This document shows positions 57,667 to 64,000 of a stretch of 64,000 nt of DNA, piece by piece. A model generated the notes under the pieces. That model searched no databases. It was not told where the DNA came from and saw nothing but the letters and a program-made list of their open reading frames with translations. The position numbers and the translations under genes were made by a program. The first letter of the stretch is position 1. Each line of letters opens with the position of its first letter. Source of the DNA: CAWCUZ01 sp963798795 (GTDB lineage: Bacteria; Acidobacteriota; Vicinamibacteria; Vicinamibacterales; SCN-69-37); the NCBI GenBank assembly GCA_963798795.1, contig CAWCUZ010000002.1, forward strand, positions 868,001 through 932,000. Reading direction: 5' to 3'.

Positions 57667-59078
57667 CACCACTCGCGGGGCGCGCTTCCGTCGTTGGCCG
57701 GCGATCGGCGCCCGCAACCCGATCGGCCAGCCGCAGCACCTCGGCCTTGAAGACCCGGCCGCGTTCTGCGTAGTCCACGAACATGTCGAAGCTCGAGCAG
57801 GCCGGCGCGAGCAGCACGACGCCGCCCGGCGCCGCCCGGCGGAACGCGCGCTCGACCGCCTCGGCCATCGAGGCGGCCGTCTCGACCGGCAGCGTGGCGG
57901 CGAGCGCCGCCCGCACGCGCGGCGCAGCCTCGCCGATCGCGACGACGGCGTCGCCGCGCGCGGCGAGCGGCTCGCGCAGCTCCTCGAACGCGCCGCCCTT
58001 GTAGCGGCCGCCCAGGATCACGACCACGCCGGTATCGAAGCTCTCGATCGCGCGGCGCGCCGCCAGCACGTTGGTCGCCTTGGAGTCGTTGACGAACCGG
58101 ACGCCCTCGATGTCGGCGACGCGCTCCAGCGCGTGCTCGAGGCCGGCGAATCCCTCCACCGCGCGCTGCATGACGGCCGGCGGCACGCCGGCGAGACACG
58201 CGACCGCCGTGGCCGCAAGCACGTCGCCCAGCACATGACGCCCCGGCAGGTGCACCGACGTGAGCGGCAGCAGCGGCCGCGCGACGCCGGCGTCGCGCTG
58301 TACGATCCGGCCGCCGTCGACCCCGACGCCTTCGGCGAGCGTGCGGTCGAGCGCGAAGTCGAACCGGCGCGCGCGTGCGCCGCGCGCCAGCGCCAGCGCG
58401 GCGGGATCGTCGGCGTTGACCACCGCCCAGTCGTCCGGCGTCTGTCGCGCGAAGATTCGTCCCTTGGCTGCCGCGTACGCCTCGAACGACGGATGGCGAT
58501 CGAGGTGATCCGGCGACAGGTTCAGCAGCACGGCAATCCAGGGATGGAACGTCTCCGTGCTCTCGAGCTGGAAGCTGCTGACTTCGACGACGTGCAGCGA
58601 CTCGGCGCGCGACGCCGCGACCTGGGCGCTGAGCGGCGCGCCGAGGTTGCCGCCAGCGGGCGCGTCGAATCCCGCCTCGGCCAGCATCCGCGCCGTGAGC
58701 GTCGTCGTCGTCGACTTCCCTTTCGTGCCGGTGATGGCGATCACGCGTCCCGCGAGCCAGCGCGACGCCAGTTCGATTTCGCCGATGACCGGCACCCCGG
58801 CCGTGCGCGCGGCCGCGACGGCCGGCTGGTCCGGCGGCACGCCGGGACTCAGCACGACGAGATCGGCCGACGTGAGCAGGGCGGTCCGGTGCGGCCCGAG
58901 CTCGACGGCCACGCCGCGCGTGCTGGAGCCGGCCCGCGTCGGGCAACTGCTCGGCGGCATCGCTGAGCGTCACGCGCGCGCCGCGGCCGACCAGCAGCTC
59001 CGCGGCGGCGACGCCGCTGCGGCGCCCGCCGACCACCACCACGTGCCGGTGCCGCACGTCGAAGCCCGCGCCCGTCAT
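57638..59078 (-). CDS. murD: UDP-N-acetylmuramoylalanine-D-glutamate ligase, one frameshift
   Basis: MurD adds D-glutamate to UDP-MurNAc-L-Ala. The start MTGAGFDVRHRHVVVVGGRR (SGVAAAELL) overlaps the mraY stop by four bases. Near 58935 the frame shifts and continues GVAVELGPHRTALLTSADLV and VLSPGVPP. The ATP loop is ITGTKGKSTTTTLTARML, followed by VVEVSSFQLEST, LNLSPDHLDRHPSFEAYAAA and the C-terminal VILGGRYKGGAFEELREPLA. The 1441-base span has one base too many. The final 25 residues (RPTTEARPASGGQSSDRTRR) are not conserved and lie in the hairpin region. Confidence 0.94.
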
Positions 59079-60168
59079 CGGAGCTTCACCGTGGTGAGGC
59101 TGAGCAGCGCGAAGATGATCGAAAGGATCAGGAACCGCATGATGATCTTCGGCTCGGCCCAGCCGATGAGCTCGAAATGGTGATGGATCGGGGCCATCCG
59201 GAACACGCGGCGTCCCGTGAGCTTGAACGACGCCACCTGGACGATGACCGACACGGCTTCCATGACGAAGACGCCGCCCACGATCGGCAGGAGCAGCTCC
59301 TGCTTGATGAGGATGGCCACCGTGCCGAGCGCCCCGCCCAGACCGAGCGAGCCCACGTCACCCATGAACACGTCGGCCGGGTGGGCGTTCCACCAGAGGA
59401 ACCCGAGACTGGCGCCGACGAGCGCCCCGCAGAAGATCGTCAGCTCGCTCGTCGGGCGAGAAGTGCACGAGGAGCAGGTATTCGGCGAGGGCGCGGTTGC
59501 CGGTGACGTAGGCGAGGGCCGTGAAGGCCGCCGCCGACACGGCGAACGTCCCGATGGCGAGGCCGTCGAGGCCGTCGGTGAGGTTGACGGCGTTGGTGGC
59601 ACTCACGAGGACCACCACCGCGAAGAGCACGTACCAGACGCCCGAGATCGGGAATGAGGTTCTTGAAGAACGGAAAGATCAGCCGCGTGTTGTAGAGCGG
59701 CGGCTCGTGGCTCGCCAGCACCAGCAGCGACACGCCGACGGCGAGCGCAACCACGACCTGCGCCGCGAACTTGTAGCGCGCGAACAGCCCGTGATGGCTG
59801 TGCCGCGTGATCTTCAGGTAGTCGTCGACGAACCCGATCGCGCCGAACAGCGCCGTCGCAACGAGCGCGATCCAGATGTACGCGTTCGTCAGATCGGCCC
59901 AGAGCAGCGTCGGCACGAAGACGGCGGCCAGAATGAGCAGCCCGCCCATGGTCGGCGTGCCGGCCTTGGGTTTGTGGCTCGCGGGACCGTCCTGCCGGAC
60001 GACCTGGCCGATCTGGAACGCGCGGAGCCGGCGGATGAGCCACGGACCCAGCAGGAGGCTGAGCGCGAGCGCCGTCAGGCTCGCCGCGGCGGTCCGGAAC
60101 GTGATGTAGCGGACGACGTTGAGGACGGAGACCTGCGCGTGCAGGGCATTGAGGAGCTGGAACAGCAT
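59075..60168 (-). CDS. mraY: Phospho-MurNAc-pentapeptide translocase MraY, two frameshifts
   Basis: MraY transfers phospho-MurNAc-pentapeptide to undecaprenyl phosphate, making lipid I. The first frame gives MLFQLLNALHAQVSVLNVVR, KPKAGTPTMGGLLILAAVF and GFVDDYLKITR. After a shift near 59650 comes NAVNLTDGLDGLAIG with the catalytic Asp pair. After another near 59457 comes ELTIFCGALVGASLGFLWWN, ADVFMGDVGSLGLGGALG and MAPIHHHFELIGW. The start shares one base with the murF stop (TGATG). Confidence 0.94.
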
Positions 60169-61577
60169 CAGCCCTCTCCCCGCGCGGCGATCCGATCGGC
60201 AACCCGATCCATTCGGGCCGCCCGCGATCCCTTGACGAGCACGAGGTCGCCGTTCTCGATCAGATCGGCCACCGGATCGGCGGCCACCTCGCTGTCCCCG
60301 AACGATCGGATGCGATCGGGCGACAGGCCCGCGGCCGCCGCGGCCGCCGCCAGCCGATCGGCCGCCGCGCCGCCGACGGCAACCAGCAGGTCCACGCCCG
60401 CGCGCGCCGCCGCTTCACCGCACCGGTCATGCAGCGCCGCCGCGTGCCCGCCGAGCTCGTGCATCTCGCCCAGGACGGCGACCCGGCGTCCGGCGTTCGG
60501 CGTGGCAGCCAGCGCCGCCAGCATGGCGCAGACGGCGGCCGGGCTCGCGTTGTACGAGTCGTCGATCAGGCGCACGCCGCCGGCGAGCCGGGCGACCGCC
60601 CCCCGGCGCGGCATCGCCGCCAGCGCCGCCACGCGCGCGGTGATCTCCGGCCACGGCACGTCGAGCGCCGTGGCCACGGTGACCGCCGCGAGCACGTTCA
60701 TGAGCTGCGCCCGGCCCGGGAGCGGCACGCGAAGGTGCCGTGCCGAACCCTCGATCTCGACGTCCGCCTCGGTGCCGTCGAATCCGCGATCCACCACGCG
60801 CACGGCGCGGATGTCGGCGCCGGCACGTTCGCCGAAGGTCCGCCGCCGCCCGGCGAACTGCGCCATGTGGCGCGCGACGAACGGGTCGTCCGCGTTGGCG
60901 ACAACGAGCGTGTCCGGCGCCGCCTGCTCGAGCAGCTCCGCTTTGGCGCGCGCCAGCGCGTCGCGCGATCCGAAGTGGCCGATGTGCGCGTCGCCCACAT
61001 TCGTCCACACGCGGATCTCGGGCTCGGCAATCCCGATGAGGGTCCGGATCTCGCCGGCGTGGTTCATGCCGAGCTCCACGACGGCAACGTCCGGCCCGTG
61101 GCGCAGCTCCATGAGCGAGAGCGGCAGGCCGATGTGGTTGTTCAGATTGCCGGGGTTGCGGAACACGCGGTATCGCGCCGACAGGAGGCTCGCGGTGACT
61201 TCCTTGGTGGTCGTCTTGCCCGTGCTGCCGGTGACGGCCACCACGCGGGCGCCGGAGCGGCGGCGCACCTCGCGGCCGAGCTGCTGCAGCGCGCTCAGCG
61301 TGTCGTCGACCAGGATGACGGACGCCCCGTCGCGAACCTCGGGCGGGCTTGACACGAGCACGCCGGCGGCGCCGCGCGCCACCGCGTCGGGCAGGAAGTG
61401 GTGGCCGTCGAAGCGCTCGCCGCGCAGCGCCACGTACAGCGCGCCGGGCGCGAGCGTGCGCGTGTCGGTCGAGACCGAGTCGAAGACGCGATCGGCGGGG
61501 CCGGCCGCCACGGACCCGCCCGTTGCGGCCGCCACCATGCCTGCCGTCAACACGAACGCGCTCACCGTCGCCCTCAC
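60168..61577 (-). CDS. murF: UDP-MurNAc-tripeptide-D-alanyl-D-alanine ligase
   Basis: MurF adds D-Ala-D-Ala to the UDP-MurNAc tripeptide. The GTG start read from 61577 overlaps the murE stop (GTGA) and gives 469 residues. Features are STDTRTLAPGALYVALRGER, the ATP loop VAVTGSTGKTTTKEVTASLL, RNPGNLNNHIGLPLSLMEL, VVELGMNHAGEIRTL and LIDDSYNASPAAV. The frame is open far upstream into murE territory, which is a GC-rich shadow and not coding. The gene is intact. Confidence 0.96.
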   Translation of the reverse strand: MRATVSAFVLTAGMVAAATGGSVAAGPADRVFDSVSTDTRTLAPGALYVALRGERFDGHHFLPDAVARGAAGVLVSSPPEVRDGASVILVDDTLSALQQLGREVRRRSGARVVAVTGSTGKTTTKEVTASLLSARYRVFRNPGNLNNHIGLPLSLMELRHGPDVAVVELGMNHAGEIRTLIGIAEPEIRVWTNVGDAHIGHFGSRDALARAKAELLEQAAPDTLVVANADDPFVARHMAQFAGRRRTFGERAGADIRAVRVVDRGFDGTEADVEIEGSARHLRVPLPGRAQLMNVLAAVTVATALDVPWPEITARVAALAAMPRRGAVARLAGGVRLIDDSYNASPAAVCAMLAALAATPNAGRRVAVLGEMHELGGHAAALHDRCGEAAARAGVDLLVAVGGAAADRLAAAAAAAGLSPDRIRSFGDSEVAADPVADLIENGDLVLVKGSRAARMDRVADRIAARGEG

Positions 61578-63106
61578 ACCCGTGAAGCCGCCCGACGCTG
61601 CGCCAGCGCGGCACGTGCCACGTCGACGTCGTCGAAAGGAAACGTCCGCGCACCGATGACCTGGTACTTCTCGTGCCCCTTGCCCGCGATCACCACCAGG
61701 TCGCCGCTCGTCGCCGTGCGCACCGCCTGCTCGATGGCGCGCCGCCGGTCGGGCTCCGTCACGAACGGCGTCGCCTGGCGCCTGGGCGCGCCCTGGTCGG
61801 TGGGCGGCACGATGCCGAGCTTGATCTCGTCGATGATCCGGCCGGGATCCTCGGAGCGCGGGTTGTCGGAGGTCAGCACCACGAGGTCGCTCAGACGGGC
61901 TGCCACGGCGCCCATCAGCGGCCGCTTGGTCCGGTCGCGGTCGCCGCCACAGCCGAACACGGTGATCAGCCGTCCGCGCGTGAGCGGCCGCGCCGTCTCG
62001 AGCAGGTTCTTCAGCGCGTCGTCGGTGTGCGCGTAGTCCACGATCACGCGGATGTCGTCCTGCGACGCCGAGACGAGCTGGAATCGGCCGGGCACGCGCT
62101 GGAGGGCGGCCAGCCCCGTTTCGATGGCCGCGTCGGGCAGATCCAGTCCGACCGCCGCGCCGATGGTGGCCAGCACGTTGTAGGCGTTCGGGCGGCCGAC
62201 GAGCGGCGAGTGCACGGCCAGCGGCCCGCGCGGCGTCTCCACGTCGAGCTGCAGGCCCTCGAAGCCCGTGCGCATCCCCACGGCACGGACGTCGGCGGCG
62301 TGGTCGATTCCGTACGTGAGTACGCGGGGCAGGCTGCGCGCCAGCTCGACGCCGCGCGGGTCGTCGATGTTGACGATCGCCGGCGCGCCGGACGGCAGCA
62401 TCTCGAACAGGCGCCGCTTCGCGTCGAAATAGCGCTGCATGTCGCCGTGGAAGTCGAGGTGGTCCCGGGTGAGGTTGGTGAAGATGCCCGCGGCAAACCG
62501 CAGGTACGCGACGCGCTCGAGGGCCAGCGCGTGCGACGACACCTCCATGGCGCACGCCCTGCAGCCGCGGTCCGCCATCTCGCGCAGCAGCCGCTGCAGC
62601 TCGGACGCCTCCGGGGTAGTGTGCGAGGCGTCCCGTTCGTCGGAGGCCGAGGGGCCGACGCGCACCGTCACCGTCCCGATGCGGCCCGCCCGCAGGCCCG
62701 CCGCGTCGAACACGGCGGCCAGCAGGTACGTCACCGTGGTCTTGCCGTTCGTGCCCGTGACGCCGACGACGGTGAGCTCCTGGCTCGGGTGACGATAGAA
62801 GACGGCCGACAGCTCGGCGAGCGCCAGGCGCGCGTCGGCCGTGCGGAGCCATGGGACGCCGATCGACGCGGGCGGAGACGTTTCGGCGACGACGGCGACG
62901 GCGCCGCGGGCAATCGCCTGGTCCGCGAACGAAACGCCGTCGGCGCGCTGGCCGCGAATGGCGACGAACACCGCACCGGCCGACACGCCGCGCGAGTCGT
63001 GCGCGACCGACGTGACTGGGCGCGCCAGACCACCCGCGCGCTCGGCGGTGGCCCGAGCGTCGGGCGCGAGGGTCCGGGCGCCGGTGATCAACTCGCCGAG
63101 CGTCAT
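61574..63106 (-). CDS. murE: UDP-MurNAc-L-Ala-D-Glu-meso-diaminopimelate ligase
   Basis: MurE adds the third residue of the stem peptide. The 510-residue protein starts MTLGELITGARTLAPDARAT, overlapping the ftsI stop by four bases. The ATP loop is VVGVTGTNGKTTVTYLLAAV, and HTTPEASELQRLLREMADRG follows. The motif DNPRSEDPGRIIDEI contains DNPR, the marker for meso-diaminopimelate rather than lysine. This implies a DAP-type cell wall. The gene is intact. Confidence 0.97.
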   Translation of the reverse strand: MTLGELITGARTLAPDARATAERAGGLARPVTSVAHDSRGVSAGAVFVAIRGQRADGVSFADQAIARGAVAVVAETSPPASIGVPWLRTADARLALAELSAVFYRHPSQELTVVGVTGTNGKTTVTYLLAAVFDAAGLRAGRIGTVTVRVGPSASDERDASHTTPEASELQRLLREMADRGCRACAMEVSSHALALERVAYLRFAAGIFTNLTRDHLDFHGDMQRYFDAKRRLFEMLPSGAPAIVNIDDPRGVELARSLPRVLTYGIDHAADVRAVGMRTGFEGLQLDVETPRGPLAVHSPLVGRPNAYNVLATIGAAVGLDLPDAAIETGLAALQRVPGRFQLVSASQDDIRVIVDYAHTDDALKNLLETARPLTRGRLITVFGCGGDRDRTKRPLMGAVAARLSDLVVLTSDNPRSEDPGRIIDEIKLGIVPPTDQGAPRRQATPFVTEPDRRRAIEQAVRTATSGDLVVIAGKGHEKYQVIGARTFPFDDVDVARAALAQRRAASRV

Positions 63107-64000
63107 GGGATCCGGCCTCCGGACGCGCCCGGGACGGGCCGGGTGCGGCGCAGTTCGAGCGCGCTCCGACCGCCCTCTTCAATCGGCTCGCCGGCGGCCG
63201 GCGTCTGGTCGGCCACGAAGCCGGAGCCCGACAACCGGACGGACAATCCCGCCGCGGCCAGCACACGCAGGGCGTCGCGCGCGGCCAGTCCCCGCACGTC
63301 GGGCATGAGGGCGTGCCCGTCGAGGCCGGTCTGGAGCGCCGCGGGCAGCAGGTCGGCCGCGGGCAGCGCCGACGCCGCGGCCGCCTCGGCGCTGATGATG
63401 AGGGGCGGTCTCGGATTGATCGTGCGCGGGACGCCGTACTCGCGCAGCGCCGCCTCGGCAATCCGCTTGAAGATGGGCGCAGCCACCGTGCCGCCGAAAT
63501 GACTGGCCGCATGCGGCGAGTCCACGACCACCAGAATCGTGAAGACGGGCCGGCGGGACGGCACGAACCCGACGAACGACGCGTTGAAGTCGGTTGCCGA
63601 GTAGCCGCCGGGAATCGCCTTGTTGGCGGTGCCCGTCTTGCCCGCGACGCGGTAGCCGTCGAGGCGCGCGGCGCGCGCCGTCCCCTCGTTGCTCTGGACC
63701 ACGCCTTCCATGATCGTCGTCAGCGTGGCCGCGGTCTCCGCACTGGTGGCGCGCCGCAGCAATCGGGGATCCACCGCCTCGCGTGCGCCGCCGCGGACGA
63801 CCGCCCGGACGACGTGCGGCTGGTACAGCGTGCCGCCGTTGGCCACCGCCGACACGGCGGTCGCCATCTGCAGCGGCGTCACGCTGACCTGGTAGCCCAT
63901 GGCCATCGAGGCCAGGCCGCTGTCATCGATGCGATCCTCGGGATAGACGATGCCGGCGCTGCTCCCGCGGAAGTCCGGCGAGAGAACCTGGCCGAACCCG
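63103..64000 (-). CDS. ftsI: Septal penicillin-binding protein FtsI (PBP3), 3' part
   Basis: This is the transpeptidase partner of FtsW. The gene enters at the window edge; about 298 residues are present. GFGQVLSPDFRGSSAGIVYP, ASMAMGYQVSVTPLQMATAV and the third penicillin-binding motif in VAGKTGTANKA are visible. The C-terminus carries one PASTA-like domain (MPDVRGLAARDALRVLAAAG), unusual for proteobacterial FtsI but common in other phyla. The SxxK and SxN motifs lie beyond the window. It is the first visible gene of the operon. Confidence 0.93.
   Translation of the reverse strand, partial: GFGQVLSPDFRGSSAGIVYPEDRIDDSGLASMAMGYQVSVTPLQMATAVSAVANGGTLYQPHVVRAVVRGGAREAVDPRLLRRATSAETAATLTTIMEGVVQSNEGTARAARLDGYRVAGKTGTANKAIPGGYSATDFNASFVGFVPSRRPVFTILVVVDSPHAASHFGGTVAAPIFKRIAEAALREYGVPRTINPRPPLIISAEAAAASALPAADLLPAALQTGLDGHALMPDVRGLAARDALRVLAAAGLSVRLSGSGFVADQTPAAGEPIEEGGRSALELRRTRPVPGASGGRIP

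Noticed and set aside
61578..63512. Open frame extending murF upstream through murE to give a 1114-codon ORF
   Set aside because: The murF protein is complete from the GTG at 61577. The upstream part is Arg/Pro-rich nonsense opposite in phase to the intact murE.

Overview
The window is 64 kb of GC-rich bacterial chromosome made almost entirely of closely packed housekeeping genes. It looks like an Acidobacteriota genome, most likely Vicinamibacteria-like. This is an inference from the GC content, a large secreted VWFA-related protein of the acidobacterial type, a big BNR-repeat protein, a Ser/Thr kinase with an extracytoplasmic tail, many TPR proteins and short overlapping operons. There is no rRNA, CRISPR array, prophage or recognisable insertion sequence. 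One tRNA with anticodon CAT is present.

Layout. 0-3.8 kb: a radical SAM gene bracketed by intergenic hairpin elements, the protease gene htpX, a secreted protein of unknown function and a damaged VapBC-like pair. 3.8-13.9 kb: thiC, a small outer-membrane-type protein, an rlmI-like methyltransferase, rpiB-glyA, a dinG-like helicase, a compact DNA methylase plus nuclease pair, a TPR protein and yggS. 13.9-18.9 kb: a DUF167 gene, hutI, a cyclodeaminase, lepB and lepA. 18.9-28.7 kb: an accessory stretch with a VWFA-related protein, a series of NTF2/SnoaL-fold proteins, a tautomerase, an outer-membrane barrel, an NmrA-like NAD(P)-binding protein and a BNR-repeat protein. 28.7-34.7 kb: a sulfur-carrier cysteine route (truncated cysM fused to a JAMM peptidase, cysO-like, moeZ-like), citrate synthase, a processive glycosyltransferase and larB. 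34.7-50 kb: a TPR-TlpA protein, mutS2, dnaG, rpoD, the tRNA, a zinc-ribbon coiled-coil protein, a Ser/Thr kinase, an RNase HI family gene, pgeF and a B12-binding radical SAM protein. 50-64 kb, minus strand: the dcw cell-wall/division operon in the order ftsI-murE-murF-mraY-murD-ftsW-murG-murC-ftsQ-ftsA-ftsZ. Its early genes overlap by 1-4 bases.

The sequence carries uncorrected single-base errors. Essential genes such as ftsZ, murD, mraY and mutS2 each need one or two frame corrections, and the 4.7 kb from about 29.64 to 34.34 kb needs about thirty. Where a clean homologous frame resumes, the gene is annotated as a frame-disrupted CDS. Only true remnants (the NTF2-like fragment, the response-regulator fragment and the cysM half-gene) are called pseudogenes.

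The most unusual material is non-coding or accessory. It includes the paired hairpin elements whose tips supply stop codons, a dispersed GGGTCT-NN-AGACCC palindrome confined to the first 31 kb, heptanucleotide microsatellites at gene junctions, a nested hairpin at murD/ftsW, the NTF2-fold gene array, and an rpiB frame that runs directly into glyA.
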